From NCBI GenBank assembly GCA_020072845.1, contig JAIQGF010000011.1, forward strand, positions 1 through 64,000: a stretch of 64,000 nucleotides of DNA. Reading direction: 5' to 3'. The DNA is from Terriglobia bacterium (lineage in GTDB: Bacteria > Acidobacteriota > Terriglobia > Terriglobales > Acidobacteriaceae). Every line of letters starts with the position of its first letter. Within the stretch, counting starts at the first letter, position 1. Positions 1-7,999 of the stretch are shown one piece after another. The position numbers and the translations under genes were made by a program. The notes below the pieces were generated by a model. The model made no database searches. It was not told the origin of the DNA and worked only from the letters and a program-made list of their open reading frames with translations.

Positions 1-420
<420 letters not shown>

Positions 421-446
421 CATAAAATTTACCCGGTGCAGTTGAA

Positions 447-660
447 GTCCTCAGCCGTCAGCTTTTCAGACCCTCAGTCGAACCTGGCTGACCTGAAGCG
501 ATGACTGAGGCTTCCGCGCCGCAAATCCTTCTAATGTAAATCCCAATCTATTCAGTTGTGAGGCATCGCCCTCACGCTCTTTGAAAACCTTGCTGTCGCC
601 TCCTGTCGGCCGGGCAGTGAAACCTGATTTGGTTTTGCTGAGGGCTGACGGCTGATAGCT
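447..660. repeat. Heptamer arrays in the 23S-5S spacer
   Basis: The 247-nt spacer between 23S and 5S has no tRNA. It contains 7-nt-periodic units at 447-460 (GTCCTCA, GCCGTCA) with degenerate continuation to 480, and a mate at 640-660 (GAGGGCT, GACGGCT, GATAGCT) that is largely the reverse complement of the first. The two could base-pair and hold the spacer as one stem, as processing stems do in other rRNA operons; that role is inference. Confidence 0.6.
575..587 (+). promoter_or_regulatory. Possible boxA antitermination element
   Basis: CGCTCTTTGAAAA in the spacer resembles the bacterial boxA consensus (TGCTCTTTAAC) bound by NusB/S10 in rRNA antitermination. Position in the 23S-5S spacer is compatible; no other support. 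Confidence 0.4.
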
Positions 661-667
661 GCAAGTT

Positions 668-784
<117 letters not shown>

Positions 785-789
785 TAAAT

Positions 790-827
790 AAAGGCCACAC
801 GTCAACCACGTGTGGCCTTTTCCGTTT
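790..827 (+). terminator. Intrinsic terminator of the rRNA operon
   Basis: Perfect 13-bp stem (790-802 with 808-820), 5-nt loop CAACC, followed by TTTTCCGTTT. It lies 6 nt after the 5S end. Confidence 0.9.
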
Positions 828-834
828 AGGCTGA

Positions 835-1149
835 CTATCGGCCGCACAGCACTGCTTGCTGCGCGGCGCGGGGCAATTTCACTTCGACAAACTGATCGGC
901 GGAGAACAGGTAATCTTCCCCGGAGTTGTCAACAACCCGAATCAGTCCCTGATCGCGCGCGCTCTTTTCAGTAGGCAGCGCTTGGTACACCTTGCCCACA
1001 TCTAAATCGACTCCCGCGTACTCGCCCGCGTCAATACACACGACGAACCGCAAGCGGCGTCCGCTCACAGGCGGTGCAGCCGCCTTTTTACCTTGAACAG
1101 CCTTCTTCCGATTCCGTGTGCTTCGTACCAATGCAGCTCTGCTAGCCAT
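835..1149 (-). CDS. Conserved hypothetical small protein
   Basis: A 104-residue protein with no assigned function. The C-terminal two-thirds (RFVVCI, GLIRVVDNSGEDYLF) resembles a small, widely distributed family of uncharacterised bacterial proteins. The N-terminal 30 residues are basic and poorly conserved, so the true start may lie inside, near the VVCIDAGEYAG stretch. It overlaps by 85 nt, in another frame, the end of the gene that precedes it on the same strand; the two are probably one transcription unit. It converges on the rRNA terminator. Confidence 0.6.
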   Translation of the reverse strand: MASRAALVRSTRNRKKAVQGKKAAAPPVSGRRLRFVVCIDAGEYAGVDLDVGKVYQALPTEKSARDQGLIRVVDNSGEDYLFSADQFVEVKLPRAAQQAVLCGR

Positions 1150-1304
1150 ACGCTTCCGTCAGCATACCGCACTTCTGCGATCCCTTTCATCTTCCGCCAA
1201 TGGTCACGGCCGAATCTTCGCCACAGGTACTTGCGCGTACGAACAGCTGAGCCGGTCGCGATCGTTTCAATATCGCGGATTGCCCCAACAACTTCAAAGT
1301 CCAT
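1065..1304 (-). CDS. Conserved hypothetical small protein
   Basis: A 79-residue protein with the pattern WRKMKGIAEVR, then AELHWYEAHGIGR and a basic tail, recognisable as a family of short uncharacterised proteins often found next to toxin-antitoxin-like or housekeeping loci. No catalytic motif is evident. It is upstream of and overlaps the 104-residue gene on the same strand, which suggests translational coupling. No good ribosome binding site is visible before the ATG. Confidence 0.6.
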   Translation of the reverse strand: MDFEVVGAIRDIETIATGSAVRTRKYLWRRFGRDHWRKMKGIAEVRYADGSVWLAELHWYEAHGIGRRLFKVKRRLHRL

Positions 1305-1417
1305 TGGAAGCCGCGCATTGTACCCTCGGGTTCACACCTGCGTCTGTGATTGTTCGAGGTCCGACTTGCCAAATCCCCTCCCTTCTGCGTTAATCTGCGG
1401 CTCACCCGGAGGTCCCC

Positions 1418-1885
1418 ATGCGCAAACAATTCAAGGTCACCCTTTTCGGCGCCGGCCGCAACTCCCAGGTCGCCGGCATGAACATCCCCTTCGACGTGAA
1501 AAAAGTCTGGGGCCGAGCGCGCGTTCCGGTCACCGGCACCATCAACGGGTTTAAGTTCCGCACCACCGTCTGTCCCATGGGCGGCGAGTACTTTGTCTGC
1601 GTCAACCGCTTCATGCGCGAGGGTGGCAAGTGCGGCGTCGGCGACACCGTTAAGGTTGTCATGGAGCCCGACACCGCCCCGCGCACCATCCAGGCGCCGC
1701 CCGATCTCAAGAAGGCTCTTAGGACGAACCAGGCCGCGCAAGCCGCCTGGGACCGCTACTCTTATACCTGTCGTAAGGAATTCGCCCAGTGGATCACGGA
1801 AGCGAAAAAGCCGGAGACGCGCGCCCGCCGGCTGGAGAAATCCATTGCCATGCTGGCCGCCGGCCGCAACCTCAGCCAGCGCTAG
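1418..1885 (+). CDS. DUF1905 / YdeI-like (OmpD-associated) protein
   Basis: A 155-residue cytoplasmic protein. Residues 1-95 match the DUF1905 beta-barrel domain (GTINGFKFRTTVCPMGGEYFV, then GVGDTVKVVMEPD). Residues 100-150 match the helical YdeI/OmdA segment (WITEAKKPETRARRLEKSI), whose relatives were linked to bacteriocin or stress protection. The role is not established. GGAGGT 5 nt before the ATG fixes the start. It stands alone, facing the same way as the holin-like gene downstream. Confidence 0.85.
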   Translation: MRKQFKVTLFGAGRNSQVAGMNIPFDVKKVWGRARVPVTGTINGFKFRTTVCPMGGEYFVCVNRFMREGGKCGVGDTVKVVMEPDTAPRTIQAPPDLKKALRTNQAAQAAWDRYSYTCRKEFAQWITEAKKPETRARRLEKSIAMLAAGRNLSQR

Positions 1886-1929
1886 CGCGCCCCCGCCGCC
1901 GCGCGTACAATTTTCATCCGGAATCGATT

Positions 1930-2016
1930 GCGTGATTTGCTGATTCCCTGATTTGCCGATTGAATCCGCACGCCAGCAAATCACCCAAACAGCAAATCAC
2001 CCAATCGGCAAATCAG
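1930..2016. repeat. GATTTGC-type repeat cluster with inverted copies
   Basis: Short repeated words related to GTGATTTGC fill this gap. A perfect 15-bp inverted repeat pairs 1948-1962 with 2002-2016, and AGCAAATCAC (1991-2000) is the complement of the sequence at 1932-1941. The cluster runs in frame into the open frame of the next gene and would add a spurious N-terminus if an upstream ATG were used. Confidence 0.75.
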
Positions 2017-2028
2017 CATATTTGGTTT

Positions 2029-2385
2029 ATGGTGCGTCTCCTACTCCATTGGCTCCTCAGCGCGCTCGCCCTGCTCGTCGTCGCCCGGGTGGTTCCCGGC
2101 TTCGACATGCCCGGATTCGGCACGGCGCTGTGGGCCGCTGTCATCATCGGCCTGATCAACGCCACGCTCGGCGCCCTGCTGAAGCTGATCACGCTCCCGC
2201 TGACCATCCTCACGCTCGGCATCTTTTGGATCGTGATCAACGCGCTGATGCTGTGGCTCGCCACCGCCTTTGTGCCCGGCTTCCGCATCAGCGGCTTCGT
2301 CGCCGCCTTCGTCGGGGCCATCGTGCTCATGCTGGTCAACATGCTCTTCCGCGCGCTCCTGCCCAAGCGGCGCGACCAATACTGA
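2029..2385 (+). CDS. Phage holin family (4-TMS) membrane protein
   Basis: An inner-membrane protein of 118 residues with four hydrophobic segments: LLLHWLLSALALLVVARV, ALWAAVIIGLINATLGALL, LTILTLGIFWIVINALML and FVAAFVGAIVLMLVNML. Length, spacing and the NATLGALLK and P(G)FxxxGF motifs fit the PF04020 family of mycobacterial-type 4-TMS holin-like proteins, common in non-phage contexts and of unknown role. The ATG at 2029 is preferred: residues coded further upstream come from an intergenic repeat. No phage genes are nearby. Confidence 0.85.
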   Translation: MVRLLLHWLLSALALLVVARVVPGFDMPGFGTALWAAVIIGLINATLGALLKLITLPLTILTLGIFWIVINALMLWLATAFVPGFRISGFVAAFVGAIVLMLVNMLFRALLPKRRDQY

Positions 2386-2418
2386 AAACCGATAACCGGC
2401 GACCGAAGACCGCTAACC
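2384..2418. repeat. Heptamer array, five units (GANNACC type)
   Basis: Five consecutive 7-nt units: GAAAACC, GATAACC, GGCGACC, GAAGACC, GCTAACC. The array overlaps the stop codon of the holin-like gene and lies between two convergent genes. Units of the same type recur at 5310-5344 and 33604-33638. Confidence 0.85.
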
Positions 2419-2422
2419 TTTT

Positions 2423-3268
2423 CTACTGGTGTCCGAGGATGATCGGCAGTCCGTTCTTGCTGTTGCCCATCACCACGATCTTGGTGTTCTGACTGCGCGC
2501 CAGCGACTCGGTGGCTTCGATTCCTTTCCACTCCAGCAGCGCCGGGCTGATCCCCTGCGACACGATCTGCTGGAAATCGCGCACGCCTGCCGCTTCGATG
2601 CGCTTGCGCTCCGCTTCCTGCTTTTCCTTTTGCAGCCGGAACGACATCGCCAGCGACTCCTGCTCCGCCTGCTGCTTGGTCTCAATCGACGCCTTCAAGG
2701 TCGCCGGCAATTGGATGTCGCGCAGCAGCACCTGCTCCACCGTGATCCCGCGCTTGTTCAACTCCGTGGACAGTTGAGTGTTAATCTCCCGCGCCACCGT
2801 TTCCCGCTCCCCGGTGTACAGCGCGTTGGCCGAGTGCGACGCCGTCGCTTCGCGGATCGCCGCCCGCAGGCTCGGTTCCACGATCGTGGCTTCGTACGCC
2901 GGACCAATTTTCTGGTACACCTCGGCGGCGCGTTCCGGGTTCAGGTGATACAGCAATGAGGTGTCCAGCGCGATGACCAGCCCTTCGCTGGACGGCACGC
3001 TGGCCGATTCCTTCACTTGCTGCGTGCGGATGCTGAGAATGTTGTTCTCCTTGAACGGGTTCACCAGGTGCATGCCCTCGGGCAGCGTTTCGCCCGTCAC
3101 CCGCCCGAACAAGGTGAGCACGCCCACGTTACCCGCGGGCACTCTTGCCACCGCTGCAAACAGCAGCAGGATGACCAGCAGCGCGGCCACCGCCACGCCC
3201 GCCAGCCGCAACACGTTGGAACCGCCGGCGTCGATTACCTTGTCTCTGTCAAAACCATAGTTCGCCAT
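2423..3268 (-). CDS. SPFH/prohibitin family membrane protein
   Basis: A 281-residue protein with an N-terminal membrane anchor (about residues 20-45) and a prohibitin-type SPFH domain: VPAGNVGVLTLFGRV, EGMHLVNPF, then a helical region rich in Glu/Lys/Gln (about 175-240) and the family-typical end PALLEWKGIEATE. Prohibitin-like proteins form membrane-bound ring assemblies that chaperone membrane proteins or organise microdomains; the partner here is unknown. The ATG at 3268 has GGAGG 9 nt upstream, so it is chosen over an upstream ATG. Monocistronic. Confidence 0.9.
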   Translation of the reverse strand: MANYGFDRDKVIDAGGSNVLRLAGVAVAALLVILLLFAAVARVPAGNVGVLTLFGRVTGETLPEGMHLVNPFKENNILSIRTQQVKESASVPSSEGLVIALDTSLLYHLNPERAAEVYQKIGPAYEATIVEPSLRAAIREATASHSANALYTGERETVAREINTQLSTELNKRGITVEQVLLRDIQLPATLKASIETKQQAEQESLAMSFRLQKEKQEAERKRIEAAGVRDFQQIVSQGISPALLEWKGIEATESLARSQNTKIVVMGNSKNGLPIILGHQ

Positions 3269-3385
3269 TCGCTTTTTCCTCCGCGAATGATTGTATGCGT
3301 CGTCGCGCAATCGATTGGGAGAATCAGCGCCTCCGCGATGCTCCCCAAAAAGCGGACGCGGCAGCCACCCTCGGCTGCCGCGCTC

Positions 3386-3413
3386 GCTACTCAGTCCTCG
3401 GGACTCGGTACTA
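3386..3413. repeat. Heptamer array, four units
   Basis: GCTACTC, AGTCCTC, GGGACTC, GGTACTA, directly before the stop of the M2 peptidase gene. Same word family as the arrays at 19424-19465 and 52180-52228. Confidence 0.75.
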
Positions 3414-5249
3414 CCAGCCCAGCTTCACTCCATTCTTCGCATTCTGCTCATCGAGCCACTTCTGCAGCGGCGCGAAGTAATCCAGGATTGCCGTCGCGTC
3501 CATCTGGCGTTCGCCCGTCAGCGCCTCCAGCGCATCCGGCCACGGACGGCTCTGGCCCATCTCCAGCATCTTTTTCAGGCGCGCGCCCGCAACCTTGTTG
3601 TTGTAGATGGAGCAGCGATGCAGCGGGCCCTGGTAGCCGATCGACTTGCACAGCCCGCGATGGAACTGGAACTGGAGCACGTCCGCCAGGAAATACCGCG
3701 AGTACGGCACATTGCCCGGCACGTGGTATTTCGCTCCCGGATCGAAGTCCTTCTCGCTCCTCGCCACCGGCGGCGCCACTCCCTGGTACTTCAGCCGCAG
3801 CTCCCACCAGGCCTTGTTATAGTCGGCCGGCGCAGTCTTGCCCGAAAACACGTCCCAGCGCCACTGGTCAATCAGCAATCCAAACGGCAGGAACGCGATC
3901 TTCTCCAGCGCCTTGTGCATCAGCAAGCCCAGGTCCTCGCTCGCCGGCGGCGCCTGCTGGATCAGCCCGATCTCCTTCAGGTAGTCGGGCGTGATCGAAA
4001 GCGCGATCGTGTCCCCCACCGCCTCGTGGAAGCCGTCGTTGGCGCTGCCCTGGAACAGCGGCGTCTGCTTGGCGTAGGCCATCTGGTAGAAGTTGTGCCC
4101 CAGCTCGTGATGGATGGTGCGGAAGTCCTCGTCGCGCACCTGGATGCACATCTTCAGCCGCACGTCCTGCTGGTTATCGATGTCCCAGGCGCTGGCGTGG
4201 CAAACCACGTCGCGGTCGCGCGGCCGCACGAACATCGAGCGCTCCCAGAACGTCTTCGGCAGCGGATCGAAGCCGAGCGACACGAAGAAGTGCTCGCCGG
4301 TTTTCACCATCCGCTCGTAATCGAATTTCTGCTGCTCCAGGATGGGCGTCAGGTCAAGCCCGCTGCCCTTGCCGGGAACGTTGAGCAGGTCGTAGATGTT
4401 GGTCCAGTCCTGCGCCCAGATGTTTCCCAGCAGGTGGGCCGGAATCGGCCCGTTCGGCGGCACCACTTGCGGCCCGTATTTCTTCACCAGTTGCGAGCGC
4501 ACGTAGGCATGCAGCGAGAGATACAGCGGGCGCAACTGGTTCCACAACCGTTCCAGCTCGGCGCTGAACTGCTCCGGCGTCATGTCGTAGTTCGACCGCC
4601 ACAGCACGCCCGTGTCTTTGAACCCGATCTCCTGCGCGCCCTTGTTGGAAAGCGCGGCGCCGCGCGCGTACCGCTGCCGCATCTGCGGCGCGAACGTGTG
4701 CCAGCCAACCCACAGGTCGCGCAGCACGGCCTCGTCCTTCGTGGTCGCGAACGCCTGCTCCATTTCGCTCTGCCCCAGGCACTTCCCCGCGAATGGCCCG
4801 GTCTTCGGGCAGTACTTGCCTTTGCCGTACGTCCCTTCCAGCCAGGTTCCGATCTCCGCCAGCTCCTTGCGTTCCGCGGGATTGTTCGGCGCGGGCGATG
4901 TAAGCGACAGCTTCAGGAGCGTAAATTTCCGCTGCAGCACGGGCGAGAGTTGCGCGCCCTGGAATCGCTTGCCCTCGTTGACCAGTTCGGTGGTGGTGGC
5001 CAGAACTTGTTCATTCGCGCTGGCCGACAATGCTTCCGTGTCGTCGGTGATGTAGGTGGACTGCACCCAACTGGCGCGGCTTGCCTTTACGATCACTTCA
5101 TCGAGCCGCGTTTCGGCGCCGCGCATGAAGCTTTCCGCGTCGGCCGGCGCGGCCTTTGTCGCCGTGGCGGTGGTGCTCGAATTCTGGCCGACCATCAAGG
5201 ATGAACCGAGCAGGATGATGCCGATGAGAGTGCTGATACGCTGAACCAT
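3411..5249 (-). CDS. Secreted M2 family peptidase (ACE-like peptidyl-dipeptidase)
   Basis: A 612-residue protein starting with a signal peptide (ISTLIGIILLGSSLMVGQ). It has the full-length M2 angiotensin-converting-enzyme fold: the zinc motif HHELGH at about residue 380, followed downstream by the glutamate segment FHEAVGDTIALS, which supplies the third zinc ligand. These enzymes remove C-terminal dipeptides; in bacteria they act outside the cytoplasm in peptide scavenging. GGAGG sits 6 nt before the ATG at 5249; the longer frame upstream is made of heptamer-array sequence and is rejected. Confidence 0.93.
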   Translation of the reverse strand: MVQRISTLIGIILLGSSLMVGQNSSTTATATKAAPADAESFMRGAETRLDEVIVKASRASWVQSTYITDDTEALSASANEQVLATTTELVNEGKRFQGAQLSPVLQRKFTLLKLSLTSPAPNNPAERKELAEIGTWLEGTYGKGKYCPKTGPFAGKCLGQSEMEQAFATTKDEAVLRDLWVGWHTFAPQMRQRYARGAALSNKGAQEIGFKDTGVLWRSNYDMTPEQFSAELERLWNQLRPLYLSLHAYVRSQLVKKYGPQVVPPNGPIPAHLLGNIWAQDWTNIYDLLNVPGKGSGLDLTPILEQQKFDYERMVKTGEHFFVSLGFDPLPKTFWERSMFVRPRDRDVVCHASAWDIDNQQDVRLKMCIQVRDEDFRTIHHELGHNFYQMAYAKQTPLFQGSANDGFHEAVGDTIALSITPDYLKEIGLIQQAPPASEDLGLLMHKALEKIAFLPFGLLIDQWRWDVFSGKTAPADYNKAWWELRLKYQGVAPPVARSEKDFDPGAKYHVPGNVPYSRYFLADVLQFQFHRGLCKSIGYQGPLHRCSIYNNKVAGARLKKMLEMGQSRPWPDALEALTGERQMDATAILDYFAPLQKWLDEQNAKNGVKLGW

Positions 5250-5309
5250 GTGTCCTCCCGGGCCGGATTGTACCCGAGGAACCGCACCGATTGCAGTGCG
5301 GCCGGGCCG

Positions 5310-5344
5310 GATCACCGGGAACCGATCACCGAAGACCGATAACT
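5310..5344. repeat. Heptamer array, five units (GANNACC type)
   Basis: GATCACC, GGGAACC, GATCACC, GAAGACC, GATAACT in unbroken 7-nt register, in the divergent region between the M2 peptidase and a small HTH gene. Confidence 0.85.
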
Positions 5345-5415
5345 GTTCGTCGGACACACTTCCGCATATAATCCCCCGCCAGGCACAACCGGGATCCAGC
5401 AGAGAGTCACCGTTG

Positions 5416-5604
5416 GTGACACGGAATCAAAACAAAAACCCGGGTCTGAAGCGTTACCGCCTTTATCGCGGGCTGTACTCTCGTGTCGCTCGCCAGCTCG
5501 CGGTGGACCGCTCCTACGTCAGCCGCGTCGCGCGTGGCGAACGCCGCTCCCCGCGCGTGGAAGCTGCGCTCAAGAACGAGCTGCGCCGCATCGAACAGGG
5601 CTGA
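5416..5604 (+). CDS. Small HTH DNA-binding protein
   Basis: About 62 residues starting at GTG. The core LYSRVARQLAVDRSYVSRVARG is a helix-turn-helix of the XRE/LacI type, and the rest is basic. Proteins of this size and sequence are common in Acidobacteria as orphan small regulators; the target is unknown. A TATAAT-like box (GCATATAATC near 5366) lies about 45 nt upstream. The GTG start is a choice; other in-frame starts upstream lie within the heptamer array or promoter region. Confidence 0.65.
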   Translation: MTRNQNKNPGLKRYRLYRGLYSRVARQLAVDRSYVSRVARGERRSPRVEAALKNELRRIEQG

Positions 5605-5687
5605 CGAGTCTGTGTCAGAACCCAGTTTCGTATACAGCAGACTCAGTTTCGTAGACAGCAGTGGTCCAAGTGGAGCGAAAGTCCAGC

Positions 5688-5770
5688 CGCGGAGCGGCGG
5701 GATTCGCTAGCCCAGCGCGGTAGCGCTGGGGAAAGTGGAACAGAATTGTCGAGCGCCAGCGGCGCGGCAC
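5688..5770. repeat. REP-like hairpin repeat (diverged copy)
   Basis: Contains GCCGCGGAGCGGCGG, a CCAGCGC/GCGCTGG hairpin and GAGCGCCAGCGGCGCGGCAC. This is the same order of hairpins as the REP copies flanking the transposase at 45.1-45.95 kb. Just before it a near-duplicate pair CAGTTTCGTATACAGCAG / CAGTTTCGTAGACAGCAG lies at about 5622-5660. Confidence 0.7.
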
Positions 5771-5810
5771 AGTTCTCACACAGACTCTGACGGTCAGGCT
5801 GCGGGTTGTT

Positions 5811-7034
5811 TCATGGCGCCGGTTGCAACGTGGTGTTCACCAGAAAAGGATCGTCGAATTCGGTGCGTTCCCCGGCTTTCTTCCCGGCTACCGGCAGCAG
5901 CCGCGCCGAAAGCGGCTTGTTCCACTTCCACGCCAGCGATGCCACATCGCTGAGGATGCGCCGGAGCTGCTCCGCCGTGATGTCGCCCGGCAGAGGAATG
6001 GTGTCGAGCCCGGTGCCGCACACCGCCGAGTAAGCCAGCAGCGCGTCCATCGACACCGCTCCCTCGCTCCAGCGCTGCGCCAGCAGGCTGTCTTCCAGGA
6101 TCGGCAGCATCAACCCCGAATAGCCTGCCTGCTTCACCGGGATGGCCTTCAACCCCGCCGTTGTCGCCGCCACCGCGCTCATCGTCCCGCTGGAGCCGAA
6201 GCGGGCGTGGGTCAGCTTTTCGATCGCCGCGCCGATCGACACCTCCTTCAGCGGCGCCGGCGAGAGGTCCAGTCCGGCGTAGCTCCAGCCGGTTTGTGTG
6301 GCGATTCCCTGCGCTCCCGCCTCGATGTCCTGCGCGAAGCGGCCCAGCCGCACGGTGAGTTCCTGCGCGCCTGCCTCGTAGCCGGTGGATGCTGCGAACG
6401 CCTCGCCGACCACATTCGCGGATTCCAACCCGACCGCAAACTGGTGTCCGGCGCCAGTGTGGTACGAGCCGGGATAGAACGGCGCCAGCGGTGGCAGCAT
6501 CGCCGTGGCCGCGAAGTTGAAGTTCGCCTGGCTGTGGGGACTGTGCTCTTCCAGGTACTTGATCACCTCGGCGGCCGCGGCAATCGCCTTCCAGTGGATT
6601 CCATCTGCCGCGGCAATGATGATGCTGCCTTCCAGCATTTTGGTCGCTGCCAGAGCTTCGGCCAGCAGATGCGCCGCCGCCGGATCGTCGGAGTCGGTGA
6701 GCATGGCGGGGCCGATCGAGGTGTCGAAGTTCTCCCTCTGCGCCAGTTCGTCATAGCTGCGTAGGAACGCCAGAGCCTCGTCGTGCTTGAGCCCGCGCAC
6801 CAGGTCCGGAAAGGGCTGCGTGGTGATGCGCAGCGATTCCACCTCGTAACCGCGCTGCTCGAATGACGCCTTGGCGCGGCGCAGGAAGACCAGCGTGTCG
6901 CGCACCTCGTCCTGGTAGTGCGCGCGCTCCAGGCGCACGAACGCGGTAATGGCGCGCACTTTCGGCTTCTGCTGGGCGAAGGCAGGTGCGATGAGGACCA
7001 GCGCGGCAAACATCAGGGGAACGAACTTGCGCAT
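5811..7034 (-). CDS. DUF711 (UPF0210-like) exported protein
   Basis: A 407-residue protein with a cleavable signal peptide (LMFAALVLIAPAFAQ). The body matches the DUF711 family: NFNFAATAMLPPLAPFYPGSY, FAVGLESANVV, and a late GYSGLMLPILEDSLLAQR. Related UPF0210 proteins are cytoplasmic and bind divalent metal or thiol cofactors, but no reaction is established; export of this one is unusual. GGAGAG lies 8 nt before the ATG. It ends 40 nt after a REP-like repeat and is probably monocistronic. Confidence 0.85.
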   Translation of the reverse strand: MRKFVPLMFAALVLIAPAFAQQKPKVRAITAFVRLERAHYQDEVRDTLVFLRRAKASFEQRGYEVESLRITTQPFPDLVRGLKHDEALAFLRSYDELAQRENFDTSIGPAMLTDSDDPAAAHLLAEALAATKMLEGSIIIAAADGIHWKAIAAAAEVIKYLEEHSPHSQANFNFAATAMLPPLAPFYPGSYHTGAGHQFAVGLESANVVGEAFAASTGYEAGAQELTVRLGRFAQDIEAGAQGIATQTGWSYAGLDLSPAPLKEVSIGAAIEKLTHARFGSSGTMSAVAATTAGLKAIPVKQAGYSGLMLPILEDSLLAQRWSEGAVSMDALLAYSAVCGTGLDTIPLPGDITAEQLRRILSDVASLAWKWNKPLSARLLPVAGKKAGERTEFDDPFLVNTTLQPAP

Positions 7035-7051
7035 GAGCAGCTCTCCACGTC

Positions 7052-7138
7052 GGTCTATCAGTCTATCGGTCTTTCGGTCGTTCGCTGCAAGCCGCGGTAG
7101 GCGACAAACCGATAGACTGAAAGACCGAAAGACCTACT
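7052..7138. repeat. Inverted GGTCTTTCGGTC repeat arrays
   Basis: GGTCTATCAGTCTATCGGTC-type words (about 7052-7080) and their complements (GATAGACTGAAAGACCG and onward, about 7108-7136) face each other, with a 7-8 nt period. They lie between two same-strand genes and could form a long hairpin in RNA. Confidence 0.7.
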
Positions 7139-7847
7139 TCGCGTCCTTTGCGGTGGCGATATTTCGCAAACGCGCCACGACCTCCGCGACATCGTTGTCC
7201 TGGAACAGCCGAATCCCCGCAATTCCCGCGGCTCCCGCCTCCAGACAGGCCTGGGCATTGTCCAGCGTCACTCCGCCCAGCGCGAGCACGGGCAGATTCA
7301 CCGCCGGTGAAGGTTCCGGGCGGCAGGCCGCGCGCAACGCTTCCAGTCCCACGCCGCGCTGTCCGCCTTTCTCGAACACCGGCGCGAAGACCACGAAATC
7401 GGCGCCTTCGGACTGGGCGCGGCGAACCTCGCTGGCAGTGTGGCAGGAGCACGCGATGGTGAAGTGGTCAGTGGCCAGTGGCCCGTGACCAGCAGCGGCA
7501 GCCTTCATCCAGATATCGCGAGCGTCGGCGGCGGAGATATCGTCCGACCTCAAATGAACCCCGGCGGCGCGGCAGGCGAGAGCGACATCAATGCGGGAGT
7601 TGATCAAAAGGCGAGTTTCCGGTCTCCGGTTTCCAGTTCCCGGTTGTTGTGCCTTGGCGCTCTCGATGGTTGCCATGGCATCCGATGCCAGTTCGCGCAA
7701 CTCGCGCGCGCTCAGGTCTTTTTCGCGGAGCTGGATGTAATCGACGCCACAGCGTGCCGCCTCTGAGATTTTCCGCAGCAGCGCCGCGCGCCCCTCCGCC
7801 GCGGAGCCGGAAAACTGGCGACGATCGCTGATGTAGTACAGGAGCAT
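7134..7847 (-). CDS. thiE: Thiamine-phosphate synthase
   Basis: Joins HMP pyrophosphate and thiazole phosphate to thiamine phosphate in the cytoplasm. A 237-residue TIM barrel: YYISDR start, YIQLREKDL (pyrophosphate/Mg site), LLINSRIDVAL, the ThiE-type ACSCHT loop in place of GxSxH, FAPVFEKGG, and LGGVTLDNAQACLEAGAAGIAGI. Start at 7847 is chosen because the family begins there. Unusual: two loops are enlarged by heptamer-array sequence (coded by 7615-7649 and 7464-7491), and the last residues (ATAKDAK) are coded by a third repeat word, ACTTCGCGTCCTTTGCGGT, also seen at 32588-32606. No other thiamine gene and no TPP riboswitch nearby. Confidence 0.88.
   Translation of the reverse strand: MLLYYISDRRQFSGSAAEGRAALLRKISEAARCGVDYIQLREKDLSARELRELASDAMATIESAKAQQPGTGNRRPETRLLINSRIDVALACRAAGVHLRSDDISAADARDIWMKAAAAGHGPLATDHFTIACSCHTASEVRRAQSEGADFVVFAPVFEKGGQRGVGLEALRAACRPEPSPAVNLPVLALGGVTLDNAQACLEAGAAGIAGIRLFQDNDVAEVVARLRNIATAKDAK
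7464..7649. repeat. Two heptamer arrays inside thiE
   Basis: Array one, 7464-7491: GTGGTCA, GTGGCCA, GTGGCCC, GTGACCA. Array two, 7615-7649: GTTTCCG, GTCTCCG, GTTTCCA, GTTCCCG, GTTGTTG. Both are read through in frame on the minus strand and code for Pro/Gly/Arg/Thr-rich or Ala/His-rich surface loops absent from ordinary ThiE. Confidence 0.8.
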
Positions 7848-7999
7848 GTGAAGTTTTGAAACTTGAAATTGCAAATCGCAGACAATTGTATGCAATCCCG
7901 GCGCTCCGGGCGGCACATCCAGGCTGACGTTCTGGTTCGCTTCCGATGGCGAAGCGCTTCAGGTAGAATGGCGCGCCACATTGCAGGGTAAGTGCAGCC

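Noticed and set aside
421-667. tRNA in the 23S-5S spacer or elsewhere
   Set aside because: No cloverleaf with a GGTTCGA-type T loop was found in the spacer, nor in other gaps I read.
2029-2385. Prophage signal from the holin-family gene
   Set aside because: The family is widespread outside phages; no other phage gene is nearby.
3291-5204. Long plus-strand frame opposite the M2 peptidase gene
   Set aside because: It is the antisense of a gene with complete zinc motifs; His/Arg/Gln-rich with no recognisable fold.
5416-5604. Genome-wide recoding of TGA to an amino acid
   Set aside because: TGA is used as an ordinary stop by many genes here (for example at 5602-5604 and 23376-23378), so only context-specific Sec decoding fits.
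7848-7999. TPP riboswitch upstream of thiE
   Set aside because: The conserved CUGAGA and ACCUGAUCUGG-type words are absent; only a TACAAT-like box is seen.
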